From positions 1 to 64,000 of the forward strand of contig JAKAKS010000021.1 in the NCBI GenBank assembly GCA_021813405.1: a stretch of 64,000 bases of DNA, written 5' to 3'. Within the stretch, counting starts at the first letter, position 1; the number at the start of each line of letters is the position of its first letter. This document shows positions 6,877 to 14,439 of the stretch, piece after piece. The translations under genes and the position numbers were made by a program. A model generated the notes under the pieces. It worked only from the letters and a program-made list of their open reading frames with translations. It searched no databases and was not told the origin of the DNA. Origin of the DNA: Nitrospirota bacterium. Lineage in GTDB: Bacteria > Nitrospirota > Thermodesulfovibrionia > Thermodesulfovibrionales > JdFR-88.

Positions 6877-8870
6877 CCTTTTACCGCCGCCGCGGAAGGG
6901 GCCCTGCCTTTCTCCAGCAAAGCCTTCAGATTAGGAAACCCGTCTTTCATGTGCGGCAGGTGCATGGCATAAGTGAACTCCTTTTCAAACCGCGGCTCCA
7001 CGGCTATCTCCACAAACTCCACCCAGCGGGCGCGCTCATTGGCCTCGCGCCTTTTGGTCAGGTTGATAAGCGCCATCCTTGCGCCGTCGCCCGCGGCATT
7101 GCCCACCGCGTACACGTTATCTATCTGGCAGTCCGGGAACATGCCAAGTGTCATGGCGGCCTCCTTGTCTATATAGCTTCCAAAGGCGCCGGCCAGTATT
7201 ACCTTGTCCAGCTTTTCTATTCCCATCTTCTGCATCATCAGCTTGGCCCCTGCATACAGCGCCGCCTTTGCCAGCTGGAGGGCGCGCACGTCAGACTGCG
7301 TAATGGTCACGTCCGCGCCGATGGATGTTTCGTTGGCCCAGGCAAGCACGTATTCGGGCTTGCCGTCATGGTCTCTCCTTATTCTGGGGCTGTTGACATT
7401 CATGTCGAACTTGCCGGATTTATCTATGATGCCGGCCTTGAACATCTCCGCTATCGCATCTATGATGCCGGAGCCGCATATCCCCTTGGCCCCAAGCTTG
7501 TCCTTTTTAATATTCCAGTCCGCCGTGTGCCAGTCTTCTTTGCCGATTATTTTGAACAGGGGCTCTTTGTTTTCCGGGTTTATCCGCACCTTCTCTATTG
7601 CGCCCGGGGCGGCGCGCATCCCCATTTTTATCTGTGCGCCCTCGAATGCCGGGCCGGTGGCGCAGGACGTGGAGCATACTTTATCCTTGTTGCCAAGCAG
7701 AAGCTCCCCGTTTGTCCCTATATCGATTATCAGCACCTTTTCGTCCTGGTTATACGGCTCCTCCGCGATAAGTACGCCAACATTGTCTGCCCCAACAAAG
7801 CCTGCCTCTATGGGCAGCACATAGATATACGAGCCGGGATTAATCCTGATGCCCAGGTCCCTGGCCTTTATGTCCAGTTCGTTCTGTACTGCCGGGATGA
7901 ATGGGGAGCGCCCGATATGCTCCGGATTAAACCCGAGGAATATATGGTGCATGGCTGTGTTGAAGACTATCGTCAGGTCAACTATCTGCTGTCCGCCGTC
8001 TCCCGAACCGTCCGGGTTCAAATCTTTAGTGACGTTTGAGATTATCTCGTTAAGGCCGTCTATTATCGCCTTCTGCATCTTCTCTATGCCGTCCGGGTTC
8101 ATCATGGCGTATGTTATGCGGGACATCACGTCCTCGCCATAAGGCACCTGCGGGTTCATCATGGATTCCGTATTAATCACCTTGCCTGTTGCAAGATCGG
8201 TCAGGTAGCCCACAACTGTTGTGGTGCCCACGTCCACGGCAAGGCCGTAGGCGGACTCTACGAACCCGGGTTCCGCCTTGATTATCTCCCTGCCCTTCCA
8301 TACCGAGACCGTTATGCTCCAGCTGCCCTTTCTTATTGCGTCCTGAAGGGTTTTAAGGACCGTGAAATCCATGGATAGCCCCTTGAGGCCGTACTGTTTT
8401 TCAAGCGCTGCGCCAAGCCTTTCCAGGTCACCAGTGATGGGCTCATGCAATGATGGTTTGGCCAGCTCCACAAAATATTTTTTCACTGCCGGGTCTATGG
8501 ATATGGCAAGCTCCTTGGCGGCCTTTCTTACAATCTGCTTGCCGGCCCTGGATTTTTCCGGCACGAATATCTTCGCGTCGCCTTTCACGTGGCAGGCGCA
8601 TGCAAGCCGCATCGAAGGCCCGTCGGCTGGTTTGAGAAATTTTCTCTCAGTATCGGTAAGCGGGCTTAAGTGCGCCATTCTGGAGTCCATCGAGTCCTTC
8701 TCGAAATAGCCTTCCTCAACCCGTACCTTGCATTTTCCGCACGTCCCCTTGCCGCCGCAGATGGATTCTATGTCCACCCCTAGGTTTCTGGCCGCATCCA
8801 GCAGGTTTGTGCCGTCTGCGACCTCACCTCTCCTGCCCGACGGCTGAAAGATTATCCTGTGGTTTTTCAT
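6873..8870 (-). CDS. RACo-type reductive activator of corrinoid proteins
   Basis: A 665-residue two-part protein. Residues 1-100 form a plant-type 2Fe-2S ferredoxin (C38-x5-C44-x2-C47, then C91). From about 210 to the end runs an ASKHA/actin-like ATPase domain (DUF4445), with the phosphate-binding DVGTTTVVGYL and a second IDIGTNGELLLG. RACo proteins use ATP hydrolysis to push one electron into corrinoid proteins whose cobalt has slipped to Co(II), restoring active Co(I). The target is presumably the corrinoid protein encoded two genes upstream. Starts with AGGAGG and an ATG that shares its A with the stop of the previous gene (TAATG). Full length for the family. The archaeal counterpart RamA is unrelated to this 2Fe-2S type. 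Confidence 0.88.
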   Translation of the reverse strand: MKNHRIIFQPSGRRGEVADGTNLLDAARNLGVDIESICGGKGTCGKCKVRVEEGYFEKDSMDSRMAHLSPLTDTERKFLKPADGPSMRLACACHVKGDAKIFVPEKSRAGKQIVRKAAKELAISIDPAVKKYFVELAKPSLHEPITGDLERLGAALEKQYGLKGLSMDFTVLKTLQDAIRKGSWSITVSVWKGREIIKAEPGFVESAYGLAVDVGTTTVVGYLTDLATGKVINTESMMNPQVPYGEDVMSRITYAMMNPDGIEKMQKAIIDGLNEIISNVTKDLNPDGSGDGGQQIVDLTIVFNTAMHHIFLGFNPEHIGRSPFIPAVQNELDIKARDLGIRINPGSYIYVLPIEAGFVGADNVGVLIAEEPYNQDEKVLIIDIGTNGELLLGNKDKVCSTSCATGPAFEGAQIKMGMRAAPGAIEKVRINPENKEPLFKIIGKEDWHTADWNIKKDKLGAKGICGSGIIDAIAEMFKAGIIDKSGKFDMNVNSPRIRRDHDGKPEYVLAWANETSIGADVTITQSDVRALQLAKAALYAGAKLMMQKMGIEKLDKVILAGAFGSYIDKEAAMTLGMFPDCQIDNVYAVGNAAGDGARMALINLTKRREANERARWVEFVEIAVEPRFEKEFTYAMHLPHMKDGFPNLKALLEKGRAPSAAAVKG

Positions 8871-9544
8871 TATTCCTCCGCCAATGCCGCCTCCACGCGC
8901 CGGGGCGGTTTAATCATGTTATTTCTGCTGAAAGGGCATATATTTATGCAAAGCCCGCAGTTGGGTTTCCCTTCAGTGGGTCTGCTGTTTTTTTTATGCG
9001 CGGCGCATCTTTTTATCCTGACAAGCTCCGCGTAAGGGTCTTCCTGACACCACTGCCTGCCGGTAATGGCCTGGGAGGGACAGTGGTCAATACATAAGGT
9101 GCATTCCCCGCACAAGCTGTTAATAATAGGCTGGCCGGTTTTGAGCGGGGCATCCGTAAGAACGGTTGCAAGCGAGATGCGGGAGCCGTGAACGGGGCTT
9201 ATGAGAAGCCCGTTTTTCCCTATCCAGCCCAGGCCCGAAAGTGTTGCCGCCACCTTGTGCGTGAAGAGGGGGTAAAGCCTGGATATAAACGGTTTTTCGC
9301 CTGCGGCCCTGTCGGAATCCGGAGGTATGCAGAGGTATCTGTATCCCCTTTCCTTCAGCTTGGTGGCGGCAATCTTCTGAAGCCGCCCAAGCAGATGCAC
9401 GGTATCTTCATTCAGCTTTTTAATAACTCCAATGGATATAGCCCTGTCCAAGTGCGCAATATCCCCCTTTACGATGCCCCCCACATCGGCGAAACCGGCC
9501 ACACTGGCCCCGGATTCAAGCAGCTCTGCCCTCAATGAGTCCAT
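8870..9544 (-). CDS. QueG-like double 4Fe-4S protein
   Basis: A 224-residue soluble protein resembling the C-terminal two thirds of epoxyqueuosine reductase (QueG). Landmarks are LGWIGKNGLLISPVHGSRI, then CGECTLCIDHCP and CGLCINICPF with an extra upstream cysteine in RCAAHKK; together these could ligate two 4Fe-4S clusters. QueG uses cobalamin, and short relatives of this type are common beside corrinoid methyltransferases, where they are thought to move electrons to corrinoid or activator. Here it lies between the corrinoid-protein and activator genes, 3 nt after the first and sharing one base with the second. It is shorter than true QueG (about 350 residues) and lacks the HEAT-like tail, so a tRNA role is unlikely. 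Confidence 0.7.
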   Translation of the reverse strand: MDSLRAELLESGASVAGFADVGGIVKGDIAHLDRAISIGVIKKLNEDTVHLLGRLQKIAATKLKERGYRYLCIPPDSDRAAGEKPFISRLYPLFTHKVAATLSGLGWIGKNGLLISPVHGSRISLATVLTDAPLKTGQPIINSLCGECTLCIDHCPSQAITGRQWCQEDPYAELVRIKRCAAHKKNSRPTEGKPNCGLCINICPFSRNNMIKPPRRVEAALAEE

Positions 9545-9547
9545 CTG

Positions 9548-10240
9548 TTATGCCCGTTTCCTGGCGTCCGCCTCTTCCTTCATTTTCTTGAGCGAGCTTA
9601 CCATGTTTATGGCATCCTTCAGGGCGTTGTTGGCGTCCTTCGCGTAGCCGTCGGCGCCCCATTTCTCGGCGATGTCCGCGGATACGGGCGCGCCGCCTAT
9701 CATTATTTTTACATTGGGGTTTTTGGACTTGATCTCGTCTATTATCTTTTTCATGCCAACCATCGTAGTGGTCATCATGGCCGACAGGCAGACCAGGTCC
9801 GAATCCGTGCGGAGCTGCTCCTCTATAAATTTATCCAGCGGCACGTCTCTGCCAAGGTCGTATACCGTAAAGCCCGCAACGTCGAACATCATCTTGACGA
9901 TATTTTTGCCGATGTCGTGCACATCGCCCTCCACAGTGCCTATAACCACGGAGCCTTTAACCCCAAGGTCCAGCTGCTGGACGTGTGGCTTTAAAATATC
10001 CAGCCCGGCATAAAGCGCGTCGGCGGACATCAGGAGCTCCGGCACAAAGTACTCCTGGGCCTCAAAGAGCCTGCCCACCTCTTCCATGCCGCTTACAAGC
10101 CCGTTGAATATGGCCTCGTTGGCATCCATGCCAATTTCCACAACCTCATTGGATGCCTCCTTGGACGCATCTTCGTCATACTGGATGACGGCGTTTTTGA
10201 GCCGCTCCAACAGCTCCTGTTTCTTTTCATCCGTTACCAT
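9548..10240 (-). CDS. Methyltransferase cognate corrinoid protein (MtaC/MtbC/MttC-like)
   Basis: A 230-residue protein with a four-helix cap (about 5-90) and a Rossmann-like B12 domain (about 95-215). The base-off/His-on motif is D106-V-H108-D-I-G111, so H108 would be the lower cobalt ligand; the SAMM and GGAPVS stretches complete the usual SxL and GG motifs. It would shuttle the methyl group between the MtrH-type and MtaA-type enzymes encoded directly upstream. It is the only corrinoid protein in the operon, although there are two MtaA-type partners, so it probably serves both. Overlaps the preceding methyltransferase gene by 7 nt; RBS GGAGG. Confidence 0.92.
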   Translation of the reverse strand: MVTDEKKQELLERLKNAVIQYDEDASKEASNEVVEIGMDANEAIFNGLVSGMEEVGRLFEAQEYFVPELLMSADALYAGLDILKPHVQQLDLGVKGSVVIGTVEGDVHDIGKNIVKMMFDVAGFTVYDLGRDVPLDKFIEEQLRTDSDLVCLSAMMTTTMVGMKKIIDEIKSKNPNVKIMIGGAPVSADIAEKWGADGYAKDANNALKDAINMVSSLKKMKEEADARKRA

Positions 10241-11280
10241 CTCTGCCTCCTGTAATTTGTAACCTCATCTAGCATTGCCCTTATGTTTTCCACGGGTACC
10301 GTGGGCCATATGTCGCATCCGGGCCACACGGCGTCCACGCCGTCGTCCACGCATTTGCGTACCGCCTGGCGCACCATCTCCGTTGAGCCGGAGACAAGCA
10401 CGTTATAGGGGTCGTAATTGCCAAAGAGCAGGGCGTTTCCAATCTTCTTCCTGGTCTCGGCCACGTCGTTTTTCTGGTCCACGCTGATGGCGGTGGCGCC
10501 GGATTCCACCATGAAACCCGCTATGTCATTTGTCTTGCCGCATACGTGGAGGACCGAATGGCTCTTTATTGCTCCGAATATTTTTTTAAGGTACGGAAGT
10601 ATAAGGCTCTTGAACACCCTGGGGCTGAGCACGTCTGAGGTGGCGCCCATCTCCCTAACGGTTATATAATCCGCTCCGGCCTCCACGAACTGCTGCGTGC
10701 AGAGTATTATTGCGTCTGCAAGGGTGTCAAGGAGCTTTCCAACCTTGTCGGGCTTCTTGAACGAGAGCTTCAGCAAATCGTTCAATTCCATTATCTGTCC
10801 GGCAAGTGTGAAGGGGCCAAGCACGTAGGAGCCCACGGCCACCTCGCCGCCTATATCGGCCTTAAGGAGCCTTAGGGCCTCCTTCACAAGCGGGATGCGC
10901 CCCCTTTTAACGAAATCAGCCGGTACCGTAATGGCGCCCATCTCCTCTTCGTTGTGGGCGATCTTCTGTTTTATGGTGGGATAGAGTATGTCGTCCACGT
11001 GGGCGTAAACGTTTATCTCGCACCCCAGGGCCTGTGCCTCCACGCAAAGGTCGAAGGGGGCCACGCCGCACTCAAACCCGGTAAGCCTGTAGGTTTGGGC
11101 GGCGGCATCCGCCATCATCTTTGCGTCCGAATGCAGGGCGGCGAACTTGTAGCCGAATTGCCCCAGCCCAGCGGTGGTGACGTTGCCCATGCCGCTGAAG
11201 CAAGGCGGCCTGTCTACCTTCTCCCCCGAAAACAGCTTCAACACCCTTTCCCTTCGCGTCATCGTTCCTGTCTCGGACAT
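10234..11280 (-). CDS. MtaA/MtbA-type (UroD-fold) methyltransferase, copy 1
   Basis: A 348-residue uroporphyrinogen-decarboxylase-fold protein. It has the zinc motif of methylcobamide:CoM methyltransferases, H245-x-C247 and C322 (LHVCGK, then WPGCDI). In that family zinc binds and activates the thiol of coenzyme M so that it accepts the methyl from a corrinoid. An open frame continues upstream to 11604, but the family N-terminus (MTRRERVLKLFSGEKVDRPP) and the site AAGGAG before ATG at 11280 fix the start. Genuine UroD is unlikely because of the HxC...C motif and the neighbours. CoM is inferred as the thiol because CoM-synthesis genes lie in the same operon. Confidence 0.85.
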   Translation of the reverse strand: MSETGTMTRRERVLKLFSGEKVDRPPCFSGMGNVTTAGLGQFGYKFAALHSDAKMMADAAAQTYRLTGFECGVAPFDLCVEAQALGCEINVYAHVDDILYPTIKQKIAHNEEEMGAITVPADFVKRGRIPLVKEALRLLKADIGGEVAVGSYVLGPFTLAGQIMELNDLLKLSFKKPDKVGKLLDTLADAIILCTQQFVEAGADYITVREMGATSDVLSPRVFKSLILPYLKKIFGAIKSHSVLHVCGKTNDIAGFMVESGATAISVDQKNDVAETRKKIGNALLFGNYDPYNVLVSGSTEMVRQAVRKCVDDGVDAVWPGCDIWPTVPVENIRAMLDEVTNYRRQRW

Positions 11281-11294
11281 TAGGATTCTCCTTT

Positions 11295-12242
11295 TTATTT
11301 CCTTGCCCCGCCCGCAAGCAGTTTTTCTATGAAGTCCGGAAAGAACTTCCTTATGGGCAGGTTTTCGTTTTCCGCAATTGCGTTTGTCTCCGTGTACACC
11401 AGCGTGGAAAGCAGTATGTGCGCCGTGGCCACCGCCGGGAATATCCTGGGTGCCGTCACTATCGGTCCGTAAAAGTTGAAATCGCTCCATAGCACGCTGG
11501 ACATGCCTTGGGCAACGGCGTCCATGGCCCTGAACCCGTCCAGCCCCCAGGTTTCCTTGCATTCCTTCCACATATGCGTGCCGTTGGAGTACGCGCCGCC
11601 GCACGGCAGCCCCAGTTTTTCCTTTATCAGTTTGTTTGCAACCAGGGACAAGGACGTGGCAGGCAGGTTCATCACGGATGTATCGACTATTATGGAATCG
11701 AAAGAGTCCGCGCCATTGGCCAGTATGCTTTCCAGTGATTTAAGCCTTCCGGCCGGGGACTGGTCCTTGTCGTCAAAGGCCTGAATCACAACGTGCTTTA
11801 TCCCCAGGTCCTTGAGCTTTTGCACCTGCCCTTTAACGTCCTTGTCCCATGGGGTAATGCTGTTATAAAGGAAGCGGTCCTGCGCGCCTATTTTTGATAT
11901 ATATTCAGTCGCCTTCGCCCTCTGCTCTGCCACCCACATATCTATGCCGAAGGGCATGGCGGAATTTTCAAGGAAAAAATCTATATAAGCCCTGGCCTCA
12001 TCCGGCGTGTTTGCCACCATCGCAACCATGCCGGGGATGCCGGTTGATCTGGAAAGCTCTTCCTGCTTCTTTATAAGCTCAATGGCCTTGGGCCTGTCGA
12101 AATTGCCCTTCCTGTCCGCCAATATCCGGTCCTTGTTATGGAACATGGAGGCGATAAGCAGGGGCGGGTTATCGCCCGGCTTGCCGCCGACTACCGCACC
12201 GCCTATGTTGAAGACCTTCTGGCCGGAGGTGAACTTAAACAT
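11295..12242 (-). CDS. MtrH-family methyltransferase (methyl-pterin:corrinoid)
   Basis: A 315-residue TIM-barrel-type protein matching subunit H of tetrahydromethanopterin S-methyltransferase (N-terminal FNIGGAVVGGKPGDNPPLLIASMFH; later CGGAYSNGTHMW). MtrH moves the methyl between tetrahydromethanopterin and the corrinoid; bacterial relatives (MtgA type) use tetrahydrofolate. Stand-alone MtrH with a soluble corrinoid protein and an MtaA-type enzyme could do in solution what the eight-subunit membrane Mtr complex does in methanogens. None of the other Mtr subunits is present. It sits 14 nt upstream of MtaA copy 1 and is preceded by a terminator-like hairpin. Confidence 0.85.
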   Translation of the reverse strand: MFKFTSGQKVFNIGGAVVGGKPGDNPPLLIASMFHNKDRILADRKGNFDRPKAIELIKKQEELSRSTGIPGMVAMVANTPDEARAYIDFFLENSAMPFGIDMWVAEQRAKATEYISKIGAQDRFLYNSITPWDKDVKGQVQKLKDLGIKHVVIQAFDDKDQSPAGRLKSLESILANGADSFDSIIVDTSVMNLPATSLSLVANKLIKEKLGLPCGGAYSNGTHMWKECKETWGLDGFRAMDAVAQGMSSVLWSDFNFYGPIVTAPRIFPAVATAHILLSTLVYTETNAIAENENLPIRKFFPDFIEKLLAGGARK

Positions 12243-12259
12243 TTATTCTCCTTTAAGTG

Positions 12260-12290
12260 AAAAAGACGGGGCGCACTTCAAGCGCGCCCC
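12260..12290 (-). terminator. Terminator-like hairpin inside the methyltransferase operon
   Basis: On the minus strand GGGGCGC (12290-12284) pairs with GCGCCCC (12274-12268) and is followed by GTCTTTTT. It lies in the 55-bp gap between the CMD-family and MtrH genes. A partial terminator or RNA-processing site here could set different levels for the upstream three genes and the downstream ten. Confidence 0.6.
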
Positions 12291-12297
12291 TCATCTC

Positions 12298-12744
12298 TCA
12301 GAATACCCCGTGATCGAACTTGGGCTGAGGCAGGTATTCCCATTTCTCGCCCTTCCTGTACTTGGCCTCTATATCCAGGCACTTGAGCGCGTATTCAAAA
12401 GCATACGGAATGCCGGGGCCGCCGGGCACAAAGCCCGCCAGTATCATTCCCACTGCCGCCGCCTCGAATATCTCTCCCGTTGTGGCGCCGGCGTTTATGG
12501 CCGGGATAACGTGGATTATGCACCTTGGCGAGCAATAGCCCACGCCGCCGGCCATGAACATCAGCTCCTTATGCTTCCTTGAAAGCGCACCGTCGCCGAA
12601 TATGCTTTCATAAAAATCGGCAAACGTCCTGCCCGGTTCCGGGGTGACTGTGTTTATTATCTGGAACATTCTCGGCACAAAGCCGCACTTCTGCTTCATA
12701 TACGCGTTTACTTCATCAACTGTCATTTTTTTGGCTTCAGCCAT
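12298..12744 (-). CDS. AhpD/carboxymuconolactone-decarboxylase-fold protein
   Basis: A 148-residue protein of the CMD family (MFMAGGVGYCSPRCIIHVIPAINAGAT core). The redox motif is C71-x3-C75-x2-H78, not the C-x2-C-x3-H of AhpD, with E60 in the usual proton-relay place. C20 in QKCGFVPRM is additional. AhpD-like proteins reduce disulfides or peroxides. In a thiol-cofactor operon it could act on the CoM disulfide or guard the corrinoid, but this is inference. An open frame runs upstream to 12966, but AAGGAGG before ATG 12744 and the family length decide the start. It lies 70 nt after MtaA copy 2. Confidence 0.75.
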   Translation of the reverse strand: MAEAKKMTVDEVNAYMKQKCGFVPRMFQIINTVTPEPGRTFADFYESIFGDGALSRKHKELMFMAGGVGYCSPRCIIHVIPAINAGATTGEIFEAAAVGMILAGFVPGGPGIPYAFEYALKCLDIEAKYRKGEKWEYLPQPKFDHGVF

Positions 12745-12814
12745 TCTGGTTTCCTCCTTGTGTCTCGTTTTTGACTTTAGCGCGCTGTCGAACTGGTTTG
12801 CTTCACCTCCTTTT

Positions 12815-13843
12815 TTAAAATTTCCATTCCCTGGCAACCTGCATGAATTTCTGAATGTTTTCGTATGGCACTGTGGGCGGGATATCGCAGCCGGGCATGA
12901 GGACGAACCCCCCGTCAGTCCCAACTGTGCGGATGGTTTCCTTGCAGGCCGCCTCCACTTCGGCAACGCTGCCGTTAAGCATTATCTTTACAGGGTCTAC
13001 GTTGCCGCCAAAGCACATCTTGCCGTGCAGCAGCTCCTTTGCCTTAAGCATGTCGGTCTTGTGGTCCAGGCTTATGCAGCTGGCCCCGGTAAGCGGGAAA
13101 AGGTCCAGCCGGTCCGTGGTATTGCCGCAAATATGCACAAGCGTATGTGCCCCCTTGCCCTTGGCCCAGTCCGTGAATTTCTTTAAATACGGGAGCGCGA
13201 ACCTCTCAAACTGTTTTTTGGAGATAAGGTCGCCCGATGCGGTGGGGTCTGCAAGGCTTACTACCTTGAGGGTGCCGTCATTCAGCAGCGGCTCATAAAC
13301 GCGCATCAGCACTTGTGTGGCGAAGTCCACCAGTTTCTCCACGAACGCCGGCTTCTTGAAGGTGGCCTTCATCATCGCCTCCTCTCCAACAAGGCGGGCA
13401 GCCAGCGTAAACGGCCCCCAGGCCGTAAGTGTAATCACGTAGTCGTTTCCGATTTTGGCGTTTGCGATGCGGGCGGCCTCCCGCGTTGTCTCGATTACCG
13501 GGTTGGAGTCTATCCTGCCAATATCCAGTTTCTGGATGTCTTCTTCCGCGGCGACCAGCGGCGCTTCAAGGTCAGGCGCGCCCATCTCCCTGAATTTCAT
13601 CTGGCCGCCCATGGCCGCCGCGTGGAAGTTGTTGTATCCGGAACCGCTGTATACAACGTCGCACAGAAGTCTTCCGGACATGGCAATAAGCATGTCCGCC
13701 ATCTTCGTTTTGTCCTCGGAAAGGTCTTTGAAAGTGGAGCCGTAGCCCTTGATGCTCCACATGCCAGCCCCAAAGAGCGTGGCCGGTACCCTGTCTGCCT
13801 TGCCCCCCTCAAAAGCCTTCAAAATGATCTGCTTAGGTGTCAT
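12815..13843 (-). CDS. MtaA/MtbA-type (UroD-fold) methyltransferase, copy 2
   Basis: A 342-residue paralogue of the protein at 10234-11280, with the same zinc set: H237-x-C239 (VHICGN) and C319 (MPGCDI). The two copies are clearly diverged in the substrate-facing N-terminal half (AGMWSIKGYGSTFKD here), so they may transfer the methyl to or from different partners. For example, one may act on CoM and the other may demethylate an unknown substrate. Starts at ATG overlapping the stop of the receiver gene by 4 nt. Same strand and operon as the CoM-synthesis genes. Confidence 0.83.
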   Translation of the reverse strand: MTPKQIILKAFEGGKADRVPATLFGAGMWSIKGYGSTFKDLSEDKTKMADMLIAMSGRLLCDVVYSGSGYNNFHAAAMGGQMKFREMGAPDLEAPLVAAEEDIQKLDIGRIDSNPVIETTREAARIANAKIGNDYVITLTAWGPFTLAARLVGEEAMMKATFKKPAFVEKLVDFATQVLMRVYEPLLNDGTLKVVSLADPTASGDLISKKQFERFALPYLKKFTDWAKGKGAHTLVHICGNTTDRLDLFPLTGASCISLDHKTDMLKAKELLHGKMCFGGNVDPVKIMLNGSVAEVEAACKETIRTVGTDGGFVLMPGCDIPPTVPYENIQKFMQVAREWKF

Positions 13844-14217
13844 GATGCCCTCTCATAGATTTTTTTATTTTGATTGCTTGTATCCTGCATGCCGCAGACC
13901 GCGCGGATGGTTTTCCTTAATATCTCCAGGTCCACTGGTCCCTCGATGCCCACCGTCCCGGCCTGGGACGTGGCCTTGCCCATTACAAGCACCGGCAGCC
14001 CCGGGCAGACCGCCTTCATCGCCCGCGCGGCGTCCTCGGTTGTAATTCCGAAAGGCCAGCAGTCAATTACAGCGGCCGCGTACTCCTTGCGCATTACCAT
14101 CCGGAACGCCGAGGCCGGATGGTCTGTAACCTCCACGCTGAACCCGTCCTGCGTCAATATGGCGTACAGGTTTTTAATCAGAATCGGGTCGTAAGCACAG
14201 ATGAGCACGTTATTCAT
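13840..14217 (-). CDS. Stand-alone atypical receiver-domain protein
   Basis: A 125-residue protein with the alpha/beta pattern of a response-regulator receiver (MNNVLICAYDPILIKNLYAIL, then AAVIDCWPFG). The phospho-acceptor would be D52, and GK in LVMGKAT could be the conserved lysine. The acidic pair that binds magnesium is reduced to one D10, so phosphorylation is doubtful. There is no output domain. It is the first gene of the methyltransferase operon (4-nt ATGA overlap with MtaA copy 2) and begins only about 15 bp after the -12 element of a sigma-54-type promoter, which leaves almost no leader. An upstream open frame to 14358 crosses that promoter and is not used. Confidence 0.65.
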   Translation of the reverse strand: MNNVLICAYDPILIKNLYAILTQDGFSVEVTDHPASAFRMVMRKEYAAAVIDCWPFGITTEDAARAMKAVCPGLPVLVMGKATSQAGTVGIEGPVDLEILRKTIRAVCGMQDTSNQNKKIYERAS

Positions 14218-14231
14218 AACGCCTTGTATAC

Positions 14232-14245
14232 GCAATACTTGTGCC
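14232..14245 (-). promoter_or_regulatory. Sigma-54-type promoter of the methyltransferase/CoM operon
   Basis: The minus strand reads GGCAC-AAGTA-TTGC, matching the -24 GG and -12 GC elements with exact N5 spacing. It would start transcription about 3 nt before the first ATG (14217), giving a nearly leaderless first gene. An NtrC-family activator gene lies 0.5 kb upstream. Confidence 0.6.
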
Positions 14246-14318
14246 TGAGAAGCGTTTTCGAAAAGCTGCCGGATTACAAGGGGTTTTGAAGCCAAGTAAA
14301 AAAAGGTGTTAAGCAGTG

Positions 14319-14403
14319 GGGAAAAATTCCCCGGAGTTCCTGGGGAGTTTTTCCCCAAGGTTTAAAAAAAGGCTCTTCCGGGATTATTGGGGTAAAAACT
14401 CCT
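14319..14403 (-). promoter_or_regulatory. Three 15-bp dyads, candidate enhancer sites
   Basis: GGGGAAAAATTCCCC (14319-14333), GGGGAGTTTTTCCCC (14342-14356) and GGGGTAAAAACTCCT (14389-14403) share one dyad pattern. Their centres are 23 and 47 bp apart, roughly one and two times the same interval. They lie about 75-160 bp upstream of the sigma-54-type promoter, a normal distance for enhancer-binding proteins. The first two also form one long hairpin (9 + 5 paired bases, 8-nt loop), so an RNA role is possible. Confidence 0.5.
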
Positions 14404-14439
14404 TTTGTTGTCCGTTTGGTTTGTCTTGCACCGAGGGAA

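Noticed and set aside
11281-11604. A 108-residue N-terminal extension of the MtaA copy 1 frame
   Set aside because: It overlaps the MtrH gene in another frame; the ribosome site and family N-terminus place the start at 11280.
10241-14217. Cobalamin riboswitch for the corrinoid operon
   Set aside because: No B12-box (GCCACUG-type) sequence was found in the gaps of the operon or upstream of 14217.
2280-14217. Methyl-CoM reductase or an archaeal origin of the whole window
   Set aside because: No McrABG-like sequence is present, and the flanking genes and signals (KdpDE, sigma-54 regulator, RimO, LipA, RACo-type activator) are bacterial.
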